DNA of 64,000 nt from Tetrastigma voinierianum. Lineage: Eukaryota > Streptophyta > Magnoliopsida > Vitales > Vitaceae. Position numbers and translations under genes: made by a program. Location: NCBI GenBank assembly GCA_016808115.1, contig JAEQBH010000990.1, positions 434,001-498,000 on the forward strand. Reading direction: 5' to 3'. The notes under the pieces are model-generated. The model was given only the letters and a program-made list of their open reading frames with translations. It did no database searches and was not told where the DNA came from. Below are positions 1 to 11,487 of this stretch, piece after piece; within the stretch, counting starts at the first letter, position 1, and each line of letters opens with the position of its first letter.

Positions 1-441
1 TGCTCTAGCTACCTGGCTTACTTGGCTTCCTTCTCTTCTTCTCTTTCCTCTTTCCTCTTCTCTCTTCTCTCCCTTCTTTCTACGCTCTCCCTATTTTTGG
101 AGACCAAATTTGTTTTCACTTATCCTAATCCCATGGGTTTGTTAAGGCTATGTTTGACCTTTAAATATCATTTTGTTTTAAGTTTTCATAATTAACATTT
201 TTAGTCCCCCATTTCTACCTCTACATTCAAAAACTAATTTGCCTTTATTTTACGGCCTCAAATCTTGTTAACTTATGACTTTTAAGTCCCTCTTTGGACA
301 ATTTACAATTTTATCCTTAAATCTTATGTACCGGGTCTATAATTTTCATGTTTCGCATTTAACTCACGAAACATTCAAATTACGCTTACAAAATACCCTA
401 AATATATCGAAAACTACTATGGTACATTTCAAGGTGTTACA
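1..441 (+). mobile_element. 3' part of an LTR, nested in a copia remnant
   Basis: The stretch opens inside a CT-rich block (1-100), runs through AT-rich sequence and ends in GGTGTTACA at 433-441. Plant LTRs commonly start TGTAACACC and end GGTGTTACA, and a start of exactly that kind is seen at 35718. Immediately after 441 the reading frame of a Ty1/copia pol gene begins in mid-domain, so this LTR end marks an insertion that interrupts the older copia element. There is no coding sequence in it. The left end is outside the window, so element length and superfamily (Ty3/gypsy is likely from the termini) cannot be decided. Confidence 0.5.
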
Positions 442-1180
442 AAAATTTTGGCTTAGAAACTGCTACTCATCATCGAACACTTGTCGAGACTCATACAAAA
501 ATCTTTTGAGATGAAGGAGGTAAGAATGTTTATTAAACACTCTATAGAAGCATGATTGGCAGCTTACTTTATCTCACAGCCAGCCAACCATATTTATGCT
601 ACAGTGTTGGAATTTGTGCTCGATATCAGGCCTACCCTAAGGAAAGTCATCTGATTATCGTCAAGAAGATTATCAAGTATGTCAGTGGAACTATAGAATT
701 CGACCTATGGTACTCTCATGACTCCACAACTAACGTGGAGCTACGATATTGGTAGATTGACAACTTTAACGATAAGAAAAGTATAATTGGATGTTTCTTT
801 GCTGAAACAACTTGATCTGCTGGTTTTAACAAAAAACAGAATAGCATATCTCTCTTTACAACAGAGGCATAATATATTATCGCCGACAGCAATTGTTCGC
901 AACTTATCTAGATGAAAAGTATGCTTCAAGATTATGGTATTATATAAGATGTTGCATCATCTGGTATGACACTTTATTATGACAACATCAACGCAATTAA
1001 TATTTCCATGAACCCACCTCAGCACTCATGAACCAAGCACATCGATATTTGAAGTCTTGTCAAAGAAAAAGTAATTGAGCTCAAACATGTTTCCACATAT
1101 CATCGATATCTTAGCCAAAAGTCTAGATGCCTCTCAGTTTGAAACACTCCGCACCTCCCTAAGGCAGTGTGTCCTGTAAC
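442..1180 (+). pseudogene. Ty1/copia (Sirevirus-type) pol remnant: end of reverse transcriptase and RNase H
   Basis: Translation in shifting frames gives copia pol landmarks in order: a KFGLET-like start, the SMIGSLLYLTASQP block that closes the copia reverse transcriptase (about 552-600), CARYQAYPKESH and IKYVSGT, then RNase H remnants including the stretch around KHIDI and VIELKHVST (1040-1100). Frameshifts and in-frame stops are present throughout, so it is not functional. The family would copy element RNA into DNA and degrade the RNA strand. The 5' part of the element (gag, protease, integrase, 5' LTR) is absent here because another LTR element lies at 1-441. The order pol then env-like ORF then polypurine tract and LTR fits the Sirevirus (SIRE1/Maximus) lineage. 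Confidence 0.8.
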
Positions 1181-1485
1181 CAGCTTATGTAGGCTCAGGC
1201 AGCTTCAGGGTGAGTCCAACACAAAAATGGGGGGGGGGGGTGTGGGATCTATATCTATATTGTGACTCTTTGTTTTTCGCTTCCTTGTTGTTTTGCTTCC
1301 TTAATGTAATTGCAATCTTGAAGACAACAGTTCTCCTCGAAATGTGGGGAAAAGGTGGTGCATTATGATCTCAATAACCTCTAGCGGCAGTTTGTATTTA
1401 ATTTCGATGCCCTTTCCTTTTAGTGGAGAAACCTTCCTTGGCTATTTTTTGGAAGTTCCACAATTGCTTTTCTCTCTAATGACTT

Positions 1486-3316
1486 ATGTCCTACTTTCAA
1501 GCAGTTCTCCTTGAATCATCCATGGTTTCTACACACTCAAGACGGGCAGGGGGTCGAAGGAGTTCATCACGTCGGTTCTCTACATCTACTCAAGGGGAAT
1601 CACAAGAAAACCCCATTCTAGTCGAACCCATTGTCATTGCTCCCCTTGCCACCATATCATCGACTACTCTAGTGCTTTTCAATGCTTCGAGCAATTGAGG
1701 TTGAAATTGAGGGCTTTGCCATGTATGTTAAAGAAAAGGGGAATGCCATCTCTGGTGAGGTTGTACCTCTTGTTCTAACCTATTCCATTCCTCTGGCTTT
1801 TAGATCTATGCCCCTTCCGACGCCAGCTTCTTCAAAATCCTTGGTCGAAGTAGTAGCCAAAGTAGATGATGATATTCCCCTTCAATCGTTGCTACATGGC
1901 ATCAAGCGCAAGCGAGGTTCGATAAGTATCAAGTTGGCCAACGGCATCTCCGTGGCTAGGCTAGGTCGAACTTCCTCTGTCATACCTCCTCCTCCTTCTC
2001 CTCAACAACAATGAGGTCGAATCTGTCTTTCCAGCTCCTTTAACCATTCCTGGAGCAAAAACTCTCGCCCAACGGCACTTGAGCGGCTATCGCGTAAGTC
2101 TCCTCGATCTATTCTGGTAGCCCCATGCCCCAATTGTTCGACTCCCCTTCCCAACCAATGATGGAGTTGCCGATCCCATGCCTATACTAATGTCGCATCA
2201 GGTTCTAAGTGATCGTGTTGTTTCGTCTCTGCTTTTCACTCTACTTTATGGCAGTCTATGGTCCAACAGTCTTTCATTCCTGAACACACCATCCATCACA
2301 AGGATTTTGTGTCCACAACGGCTATAGAGTTATTGGGGACCTTAAATTTGCTTAACACAATAACTAAGGTGCCTCCTTTTGTGAAGACTATCGTGTTGGA
2401 ATTTTACTCCAATTTGACCAAAGGGGTGGGAGACCCCACTTCTCCTGAGTTTCAGAAGGTTTATGTTAAAGGACACCGGTTTGATTTCTCGCCAAGCATT
2501 CTCAATGCCTATCTCGGTTGTCCTGACCTAGAAGGACCTACTATCCAACCCCCAATTCAGGAGGTTGTTTTAGTCATCACTGGCGACACGCTGTCTTCCT
2601 AGCCTGCCAAGGGCAACGTCCTTTCCTCTGTATTGTCCACAAAGTTCTCCATACTTCACAAGATCGGAATCTATAATTGGCTTCCCGGTACTCACAAATC
2701 CCATGTGACCAATACCCTTGCTTCCTTACTCTTTCAAATTGGGACCAAACAAAGATTCAATCTTGACAGACTGATGTTTGATCATATTCTCCGAAACGCA
2801 AAATCTACTATTTTGAAACTTGGAGTTGGCTACCCGTTTTTCATCTTTGGGATTGTCATGGATCAACATGACTCCATTCTCCTCCACAATGACAGCTTCA
2901 GTGGTCCCCCGTCTAAGATCCGGCTGAATCTTATGCTCTTCCGAGGTCTGAAAAAGGCAGACACCCCTCCGGGGAAGGATTGTGACGATGTTGCCTCCAT
3001 CGATGACTCTTCTTCTACTCCATCACCGATGCCTCCTCTTGCTACCCCTTCCTTGGGTTCCCCTCTGCCTATAATCATAGGCCTTGTCCCTCATCTGAAC
3101 GTTGAGCTGCGAGTATTGCAGGACCATGCCTCCCTACTCGAATACCTCTTGCTCTCCAACAAAGATTGACAAGCCTCTGTCTCGTCTACCCTTGCTGTTC
3201 TTCAATCTGATGACCCTATTGGAGTTTATGTTGCTCCTCTAGCACGGGCCAATTCAGCTTAGCCCACAACCAGTGGTAATACTGAGCCTATCCACTTTTC
3301 TGATTTTGAGGACTAG
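1486..3316 (+). pseudogene. Env-like ORF remnant of a Sirevirus-type copia element
   Basis: Open segments at 1486-1698, 1682-2014, 2258-2602 and 2633-3169 lie in sequence but in different frames or separated by stops. They contain blocks typical of the extra ORF downstream of pol in SIRE1-like elements, often annotated 'envelope-like' or 'putative plant transposon protein': VKGHRFDFSPS near 2470-2500 and ILHKIGIYNWLPGTHKSHV near 2650-2710, followed by a Pro/Ser-rich segment and a leucine-rich tail. The first segment is Ser/Arg/Thr-rich. The function of this ORF in plants is unproven. It is broken by several frameshifts and stops and is here described only. The 1181-1485 spacer before it holds a G-tract (about 1229-1238) and no gene. 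Confidence 0.7.
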
Positions 3317-3512
3317 GTATTCACTCTCTTAGCCTACTCTATCAAAAACGAAGGGGGAGAACACACGTTGCCCACGTGTTTTTAGATATTCATTTGCGCA
3401 CATATGTTCTTTCTACTTGCTCTAACTCTGGGTTGTGGATGGTTGTTTTTTAGTAGCATGCTTAACTCTCCTACTCACCAAATTCTCTTAATTTTATTTT
3501 TGCCAAAGAATG

Positions 3513-3526
3513 CCAACGAGGGAGAT
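3513..3526 (+). other. Polypurine tract of the copia element
   Basis: The purine-rich run GAGGGAGAT sits directly before the LTR start TGTTAG. In Sireviruses the sequence '...GGGAGATTGTTAG' is a characteristic PPT/LTR junction, the primer for plus-strand DNA synthesis. The bases TTTTTGCCAAAGAATGCCAA just upstream also fit the usual context. Confidence 0.7.
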
Positions 3527-4396
3527 TGTTAGAGTATAAATATTGGCATAATCCACGTCAAAAATAAAATTCATGAAGTGCTTCAGTTGTTGTCGTCGCA
3601 AGAGATGTTACAGCAAACTGTGTAACACATCTTTCCGCAACTGGTTGTGTCTCGGCTGTTGACAGAACACAAGGTAAGGCAAATCTTACCTTAGTTGGAC
3701 CGTAACTGCATATGGAAGATATTCTGCAAATCAAGCTAGATATTCAAAAAATCAGGCGTTTATTTTCCGTGTATTGATCAAGCAAGTATAAAAGGAAAAT
3801 TGTGCATATTCGAAATCAATAAAATCCTAGTAGATGGAGATCTCGTATGTGGGACTTATTTTGGAAAAGAAAATACTCTACTTTATGAATAAGGTGATGG
3901 TTAGCATGTAAGACCATTTTGGAAAATTGTAGATTTTGTCATAATAAAGATTGTCGACTACGTGTTTAAAAAGAAGAAGTAGGGACCTTTGAAGATCATC
4001 GATTAAACACACAAAGGAGGTTTCTTTGGAGGAGTTGTTTTAGAGAGAAAAAACCACTACAAGTACTGCCATAATCCTTGATGATGAGCAGTACGCTTAC
4101 TCCACTAGGGATGGAGTGATTGCGCATTTATGAGTCCATGTGCGTATGGGAAATAAGGGAAGCTTATTTCAATGTTTCTCTATGGGATAATTAGAAGAAG
4201 ACGATTATGAGAAAGGGGGAGCCTTGTCTCGCAAGGCCGGCAGTAAACAATTGATATATCGTAAATACGCTACATCCCAGGGCTCCAGCCTGAAACATGG
4301 CGATTCTTAGAGCAGGTACAACGTCTATCTCCTCCATGTGTGTGCATGTGTTCTTTTAATTGTTCTTACCTGATTAACTCTCACATGTGTATAACA
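3527..4396 (+). repeat. 3' LTR of the Sirevirus-type element (870 bp)
   Basis: It starts TGTTAGAG right after the polypurine tract and ends GTATAACA at 4396, giving the 5-bp terminal inverted repeat TGTTA/TAACA. A TATA box (TATAAAAG, 3787-3794) lies centrally, as expected for the U3/R boundary. No matching 5' LTR is in the window, so age cannot be estimated here. The 3' boundary is inferred from the inverted repeat alone. Confidence 0.65.
3787..3794 (+). promoter_or_regulatory. TATA box of the copia LTR
   Basis: TATAAAAG lies 260 bp into the LTR in an otherwise mixed-composition stretch; position is consistent with an LTR promoter. Confidence 0.4.
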
Positions 4397-6059
4397 TATC
4401 TGATTGGCCCACCATACTTATGACAATATTACATCATTTTGTGCAACATCTCTTGAATCACTGTCATAACAAACAATCTTATTTTTACATTTTTGTTTGC
4501 TCAATTTATCTCCCATGTATGTTTGTCTCTATAAAAAGTTATGGGTGAAAAAAGTATTGGGTTAAATTGTCTAGAATATAATGTTGTTGGTGAATTTCGT
4601 TAATTTGGCCAAACATAAATGGGCATGGGCCAAAATTCAATTTGACCCCAATAAATGTTTATAAATTTGGTCCCTTCATTATGCTTAAATATCTTAAAGT
4701 AAAGGTTATGATCATGAAACGATACTATTCATTTTGATGAGATTAAAATATTTATAGATACAAGTTTGTGAACTTAAACCCCTTCATCAAATTTCTTATT
4801 TTAAGCTAAGATTGTGATCATAAGATATGTATACCTCTATACGGTCATTTGTGCATACATTTTGTTGTCTCTTGCAACATCCCAACTCTAACAATAATAG
4901 TCTATCGCAAAGAACCTTAATGGTTATGGGCACATCCACGCGTTAGTTGAAATTTGGAAAGCGTCTCAATATTCAATAATTAATTTCTTTGAAATATATT
5001 TAAATATTAAATTCATTATTTAACTATTAATTTTTTAAAATTGTCATGTGTCTACATTTTACCCTTTGCGATTTTATTTAACTTCAATAATTTAAAATAT
5101 AAGCAGCGTATATATAGAGAGATAGAGAAAAAAAAGGTAGAGAGAATTTAAGAAACTCGAATGACTCTCTGTTGTGTGATCGTTTGGGTTAAGCTTAGAA
5201 ATAGAGAGTGAAATAGAGTGTGGGTTGGAGATAATTTTTGTGTTTGGAAATTTAAATTAAGTAATTTAAAGAAGAAATAGAGAGTGGGTTGGAATCACTG
5301 TAGTCGCGATCAAAGTCATATCTGAGTTTGTTTAGGTGAAAAAGAAAAAAAAAAGAAAAAAAAAACTAGAAAAAATGATTTTTTTTTTTTTATGTTTGAT
5401 TTCAACATGAAAATTTTACATATTTTTAAATTCCTTAATTCTTATATAATAAAATAATAATAATAATAATAATAAAATAAGTTCCAAACGAAGCTTTAGA
5501 ATCAAATTTAGAAGATCTAACTCCAAACTTATTAATTTCAAAACTCTAGTGGATTTGGCAGCAAAAACATTTGGATTTCCGAAGACAAGCCCTTGAATAA
5601 GTGTGGTTGAATGTAGTCATCAAATCAAATTTCCCTATAATCACGTTTTATAATTCAATAGAAGAACTAATAAGAAAAGGGAAAAGCAAGATTAATTGTT
5701 TAGTTATTATTTGCAAGACAAAGATGATGGTTTTGGCTTTAGATAGGAAGAGGGCTTTTAAGTTAAATTTTTGGATGATTTTTCTTAGATTTTTTTTTCC
5801 ATGTAATTGAATATATTATTCTATCTAATATATTTTTTTGAATATATTATGCTATTTTTTTCCATGGCTTTAGATTTTTTAAGCTATCTAATTGAATATA
5901 AGTGTTAAAAGGTATATTACATAGCTGTTTAAAAGAAAAGGGTATATTATGTAGCTATCAATTTTTTTCCCAAGTGACATTAATTTAAAAAAACAAAAAA
6001 GGAAACTCCTAAAAAAGACAAAATTTTGCTCTCCCTTAAAATAAGAAGTTTCAAAACGG
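4397..6059. other. AT-rich spacer without a recognisable gene
   Basis: No conserved coding sequence is seen. It holds short poly-A/T runs, a GAGAGA tract near 5115-5220, an AAT trinucleotide run at 5452-5477 and a possible decayed MITE between about 5180 and 5520 (CGTTTGG-type ends with AAGCTT nearby on each side). The small open frame at 5601-5810 has no family features and is taken as chance. Confidence 0.5.
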
Positions 6060-6860
6060 CGCAAAATGTAGTGTAATCAAGTTGAGTCTAGTTAATAGTT
6101 AAGTTTGAACCGATTCGATTAAAAAATTTGAAGCTTTAATTTGATTGAGTTTTTTCGTAAAATTTTGAAGCTTCGGTCGAAAAATGAAAATGCAAGCTAC
6201 GAAAATTAACTTGATAAAACTTAAATCAATTAAAAATTAATAAATAATTATAATCAGCTGACTTGAGAGTGATTGAGTCGACTTGAAAACGATTAATAAA
6301 ATAGTAAAACTCAATGGTTGAGTGTTTTTTTCCTTCAAATCTTCGAAACTTAATTTGAAAAATAGTCGAGTTACTCAAAATTGACTAGATAATTCTCAAA
6401 TCAATTAAAAATTAATAAATAATTATAATCAAACTCTACTCGAAATTGATTCGAGGTCAACTTGAAATCGATTAATAAAATAGTAAAACTCAATGGTTGA
6501 GTGTTTTTTTAACTAGTCTTGAAACTTAATTCGAAAAATAGTGATTCTTTCAAAGGTGACGATAAAGCCCAAAATCGATTAATAAAATAGTAAAACTCGA
6601 TTAAGTTAAGTAAAGCATTTCCGAGTTAGATATTATGATACTCAAATCCGATAAGTTATTCAAAACTCGACAAGCTATTCGAAACTTGATAAATTACTCA
6701 AGTTCGGCTTTGAAACTCAACAAACCACCTGATAAGTTATTCGAAACTCGACATATTACTCAAGTTCGGCTTTGAAACTCAACAAACCACTTAAGTTCAA
6801 GCTTGATTTTATTAATTATAAATAGAATTCGAGTATTTTACGAGTTAAGGCAGTGGCTCA
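6060..6860. repeat. Dispersed CTCGA-rich repeat, copy 1
   Basis: The stretch is dense in short variants of AACTCGA, TTCGAAA and CAAGTTCGGC, including a local duplication (see 6226-6508). Related sequence occurs at 11980-12560 and 50570-50880, sharing ATTAATAAATAATTATA, CTCGAAATTGA and GAGCTCGAG-like words. It is non-coding. The class is uncertain; it resembles degenerate non-autonomous plant DNA elements. Confidence 0.5.
6226..6508. repeat. Imperfect ~175-bp direct duplication
   Basis: AATTAAAAATTAATAAATAA begins at about 6228 and again at 6402, each followed some 50-60 bases later by CGATTAATAAAATAGTAAAA and CTCAATGGTTGAGTG. A third partial copy of the second word is at 6574. Confidence 0.7.
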
Positions 6861-7003
6861 TGTGTAGGCATTTCCGTGGGAGTTGCAAAATGGGAGTCTT
6901 AAAATGCGGGTTTATGCGCGAGCAGTGTTTTGGCGTAAAATGAGCAGGTGTTTTTCTTTCAGAATGATAGATGCAAAAATGGGGTGTCGTTTTAATAATT
7001 AAT

Positions 7004-7220
7004 ATTTTTATTAAAAAATATAATTAAAGCTTACGAATATGGGATCAGAATATAGCCCAGTTGAGGAACGATGGCGATAGGTGTTTTTGCGATACCTGCA
7101 ATGCAAAAGTTGTCGAATATGTGCAAGCGCGGATGGCGTTTTCTGCGTACGATGTCGTCTAGTTGGCTTTTGGCTTTTGTCTTTAGAATGTCGTTTTAGC
7201 GGTTATGAAAATAAGCGCGC
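7004..7220 (+). repeat. Dispersed repeat, copy A (partner at 49719-49935)
   Basis: Three blocks are shared in the same order with 49719-49935: ATTAAAAAATATAATTAAAGC, then GGATGGCGTTTTCTGCGTAC, then TGTCGTTTTAGCGGTTATG. The spacing is also similar. There is no conserved coding frame. It is probably a non-autonomous DNA transposon of unknown superfamily. It lies just upstream of the carrier gene and could contribute to its promoter, which is inference. Confidence 0.6.
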
Positions 7221-7539
7221 CACGATGCTTGGCTTCTCGGTTAGATTTGATTACAACTTAACGATCTTCTATGGAATCTAACATGATGCATGGCATCGTC
7301 CATTTTAATATCTAATAAAAACCTGATGACAACACACGGAACGGACGGCGTACGGTAAAGGGGTTCATTAGCTGAAAAGTGGAAAGTAGGCAGAACCAAC
7401 GGTGATCGAGAGGTTGTAAGTCAACCCGGCAAGTCCTGCGACACAGCGAATCAAAACTCCACTGAACGTGTGTCAGCGACTCATCGTAGACACTAGACAG
7501 CCAATGGCACACCAGCGTCCTTAAAAAGCGAGAAAATGC

Positions 7540-9831
7540 TCCACAGCTCCTTAGCCATCCAACAGTTTATCTTCCCTTCTTCTTCCCCTACCAGGGCATC
7601 AGCGGAGATTTCATCGACTGCAATCTCTCTGAAGGTGACAATTCTAATGGATCTCGAATATTGTCTTTGATCTCTTAGAATCATCGTTTTTACGGTCCGA
7701 TCTGTAATCTATTGCTGCATTTGTTTCATTTTTTGTTGTTAATTTCATCTCTGATCAGAGAGAGAGATTCCGTTCGCTCTGAGTCCGGCGATCGAGTGCC
7801 GATTATGGATCTGTCTTTGTTGTTTCGTTTTGATTGGACGACTTTTTTATTTTTGGTAGTTTGTGGAGTTGTTTTATTTAGGTTTTGAAGTTCCGGATCT
7901 GTTCAATCTTCAGACCCCCTTTGGATCTCATAGGAAAGCCGAAAGTATACAGCTCAAAGAGTTTTTTTTACGGATTTTCTGTTGTTAATTTTGTCTCTCT
8001 TTTAGTGTTTAAAGGGAATCCCTGAGAAGGAGTAAAGGAAATAATGTAGGAAGTTTGAGAAAAGTTTCTTCTACATACAATTTTTAGTTGTTCTTGTTGT
8101 TATTTATTCTATTTTTTTATTATTATTGGAGAGAAGCGCTTTATATGAAAAGCTTTTAGATCTGCATACGTTTTCGCTTTTATAAATCTTACTGCGTGCT
8201 TACCAGTGATTGGAGTTAGAGTATAAAAGGTGTTGAGGAGATCTAGGATATCATTGCTAGCCTTTTCTTCTTGCAATAATTTCTGAAAATATGTGGTCCA
8301 AATTTGCAATATATCTATGTTCTATTTATAGATCATCTGTTGCTTGATATTTTGGTGATCGTCTATTTTGTTGATGATCCTATAGTTATTATACATCTTC
8401 TCTGCAGAAATATCACCATTTTTTTTTTTTTAATTTGTCTTGGACTATTTTTACTTCAAAGTTTCATATTAACATTTTTAATCCATTTTGTTATTATATT
8501 TGGGTACTTGGAATTCAAATATCTGTTTTTGTTTTTTGTTTTGGATGTGTAAATTTATAAAATAGGTTTTTGACATGTAGCTCCTTCTTCCTAATCTTCA
8601 TCATGATAAGGAGTGATTCTTTATACTTTTTTCTAGTTAAGGAAATCGTGTTTGGTGTGATGTTTTCTGGTAGTGCTAAATTCACTTTTGAAATATTGGA
8701 GTTCTGCATCTTCTGGATATGATATAGATACAGAGTTGATATGGATCAAAATAACAGCTTTAGGCTTCCTTGATGATTTGCATAGCAGTGGGTAAAATAA
8801 GAATCATGAATCATCCTATGATGTGGTGGACTGGTAGGATGAAACTTGTTGTTTGTGGTTGAAATTCATTCATGCAAATTTGAAGAACTGGTCTAGGTCA
8901 TAAATAATTAAAAATATATGAAAAAATGCAGTGCTGAAGGCTTATATGAGTTGAGTATACTGGAGGTTGTTTCGATCAGTTGTTTGTTAGTTAAAAAATG
9001 TCCTCCATGAATTGATGAAGACTGAAGCAAGGCTTGATCCACTGCAATTCTATCTCACATCTCTCATTTGTTGCAAGGGATGCCTCTTATTTTTTGATAA
9101 TTCCTTGTTGTTTGTCTATATATGTAACTAGAAGGATTTCAAAATGCAAATTCTGATTATGCCTTAGCTAGCCCATATGTTTTTCACCAATGTTTCATGG
9201 AGACTGGAAGGCGTGTTTCATGTGGTTTTTCTCTATGTTAATTAATGTGCCTTCTTTATTACAACACCATTTGTATTCTTGTATCAAAATGTTTTCCTAA
9301 TTTATTTTTTCTATTTAATGTCCTTTATAAATATGAAGTGTTAGTTCATACCAACATGGTGCATCAGATCATTCAAATATTTTCTAGTTTCTACCTTATT
9401 TCAATCATCACTGCAACAAGACCAGCAAAGGATTTTCTGAGTTTGATGTTGTGTCACTGCACTGGGGGAGCTTTATGCGAAGCTCATCCAAATTTTAAAC
9501 ATGTAGAAGAGTTTGGAGTTCTATGAATACCCATTTCATGTTTTATTCTGTTTTTGTACTAAATCATGTAAAGAAATTCCTGGAATTTTGTACATTTGAT
9601 TTGCTTGATTCAATGACTTAAATAGTTGGTGCACATATGTGTTTACCAATTTGATTTGCTTGATTCAATTACTTAAATAGTTGGTGCACATATGTGTTTA
9701 CCAATTTGATTTGCTTGATTCTATAATTTCAATAGTGGGTGCACATTTGTTTACCAATTAATAAGTGCCTCCAGACTATGTATTCTTGTAATCTCACATT
9801 TTTAAATGTATAATCCTGTGCTTCCATGCAG
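7540..9831 (+). other. 5' UTR exon and long leader intron of the ADP/ATP carrier gene
   Basis: The carrier start codon lies 12 bases after a clear splice acceptor (TTCCATGCAG, ending at 9831), so the 5' UTR is split. Possible donors for the leader intron are AAG|GTGACA at 7635 and G|GTCCGATCTG at 7695; the first fits consensus better. The intron would be about 2.1 kb, U/T-rich and free of coding sequence. It carries TTAGATCTG near 8156, a match to the intron-enhancement motif TTNGATYTG known from Arabidopsis. The transcription start is not fixed; CT-rich sequence at 7560-7600 looks like the leader exon. Confidence 0.55.
9597..9761 (+). repeat. Three ~55-bp tandem copies in the carrier leader intron
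   Basis: Units begin GATTTGCTTGATTC at about 9598, 9652 and 9707 and end GTTTACCAATTT. The first two are nearly identical; the third has substitutions and a short deletion. Confidence 0.9.
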
Positions 9832-9843
9832 GGGAAAGACAAA

Positions 9844-11487
9844 ATGATTGATCAGCCTCAGTACCCTACAATCATGCAGAAGGTGGCTGGCCATCTGCAT
9901 CATTCACAAAACATTCAGGCTTTTGATGGCAAACTCCGACAGCCTTCCTTGTATCAGAGACACTCTGCATATGGGAATTACAGCAATGCTGCATTGCAGT
10001 ACCCCATGAGTCAAGCTACTTGTGATCGGTTGATGGTTTCAAATGTCTCCCCTGTTTTTGTCCCAGCCCCCAAAGAGAAAGGCTTAGCCAATTTTGCCAT
10101 TGATTTCCTTATGGGTGGAGTCTCTGCTGCTGTATCAAAAACAGCTGCTGCTCCAATTGAGCGTGTGAAGCTCTTGATCCAGAACCAAGATGAGATGATC
10201 AAGAGTGGTAGGCTCTCTGAACCTTACAAGGGCATTGGTGATTGTTTTAAGCGGACAATAAAGGATGAAGGGTTTGGGTCATTGTGGAGAGGAAACACTG
10301 CTAATGTCATCCGTTACTTCCCCACTCAGGCTAGTTGTTATATTCCCATTTTTCCTGGATTCTCTGATTCGTGGTTTTCCTTTCTCATGCACTTTATGAT
10401 TATTATTGCTTTTTAATTTGCACCAGGCCTTGAACTTTGCATTCAAGGATTACTTCAAGAGGCTTTTCAATTTCAAGAAAGACAGGGATGGTTACTGGAA
10501 ATGGTTTGCTGGAAACTTGGCATCAGGAGGTGCTGCTGGTGCTTCATCCCTTCTATTTGTCTACTCACTGGATTATGCCCGTACCCGTCTAGCAAATGAT
10601 GCAAAAGCTGCAAAGAAGGGTGGAGAGAGACAATTCAATGGTTTGGTTGATGTATATAGGAAGACCATGCAGTCTGACGGTATTGCTGGGCTTTACCGTG
10701 GATTCAACATTTCATGTGTTGGGATCATTGTTTACCGTGGTCTCTACTTTGGAATGTATGATTCTCTGAAGCCAGTGGTCCTTACTGGAAATTTGCAGGT
10801 TAGCATAAGACTACCTCTTTTGCATAATTGTGTTGTTTGTTTCCTGACAATGCCTAATGAAAAACATTATTGTTTTACAAGTGAAATCAGGTGACACCTT
10901 ATATGATGATAAAATCTGAAGAAATGATTGGAAAATAATATCCATCATTCACTGTATAAACATTTATTTTAACGTATTCAGTATATATACCTCTTCAGAT
11001 TTGTTTATATCGATTCTCTGAAAATCGGACTCCTTTAGCAACATTTAATTCATTACTTCTCGTGAGAAAGAAAAAGGAAAAAACATAACCATCGCAGTTT
11101 GTACCCGTATAATGTTCTAAGCTTTTAGGTTCGAGAAATCTCAAATTAGCATTAACCTTTATATTCACATTTCCTTTCTGTATATTTCAGGATAGTTTCT
11201 TTGCTAGCTTTGCCCTTGGTTGGCTGATTACAAACGGTGCCGGCCTTGCCTCCTACCCAATTGATACTGTTCGTAGAAGAATGATGATGACCTCCGGTGA
11301 AGCTGTCAAGTACAAGAGCTCTTACGATGCATTCTCTCAAATCCTGAAGAACGAGGGTGCCAAGTCCCTCTTCAAGGGTGCGGGCGCAAACATTCTCCGA
11401 GCCGTTGCTGGGGCTGGTGTGCTCGCCGGTTACGACAAGTTGCAGCTGATCGTCTTCGGAAAGAAGTACGGATCCGGTGGTGCCTAA
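9844..11487 (+). CDS. AAC: Mitochondrial ADP/ATP carrier (adenine nucleotide translocator), 384 aa
   Basis: It exchanges cytosolic ADP for matrix ATP across the mitochondrial inner membrane. Coding exons: 9844-10329, 10427-10798, 11191-11487 (162, 124 and 98 codons plus stop, all phase 0). Residues 1-79 are the N-terminal extension typical of plant carriers (Ser/Gln/His-rich, cleavable in the family); the three-repeat carrier body follows. The signature triplets are visible: APIERVK (103-109) in repeat 1, YSLDYARTR in repeat 2, and [12 protein letters not shown] (308-319) in repeat 3; RRRMMM is diagnostic for ADP/ATP carriers. Length matches plant AACs (about 380 aa). ATG at 9844 is preferred to the in-frame ATG at 9826 because the latter lies in the intron, before the acceptor. 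The first coding intron (10330-10426) begins GC instead of GT, while exon ends and frame match the conserved [14 protein letters not shown] junction. Confidence 0.97.
10330..10426 (+). other. GC-AG intron of the carrier gene (97 bp)
   Basis: Exon 1 ends ACTCAG and the next bases are GCTAGT; the acceptor is TTTGCACCAG. No GT donor nearby keeps the conserved FPTQALNF sequence. GC-AG introns are a known minority class with donor consensus AG|GCAAGT. Confidence 0.8.

Noticed and set aside
7081..7281. 66-codon Cys/Arg-rich frame
   Set aside because: It lies inside a dispersed repeat whose other copy (49719-49935) does not keep the frame.
9826..9843. Upstream in-frame ATG of the carrier gene
   Set aside because: It overlaps the acceptor CATGCAG of the leader intron, so it is removed by splicing; ATG at 9844 is used.
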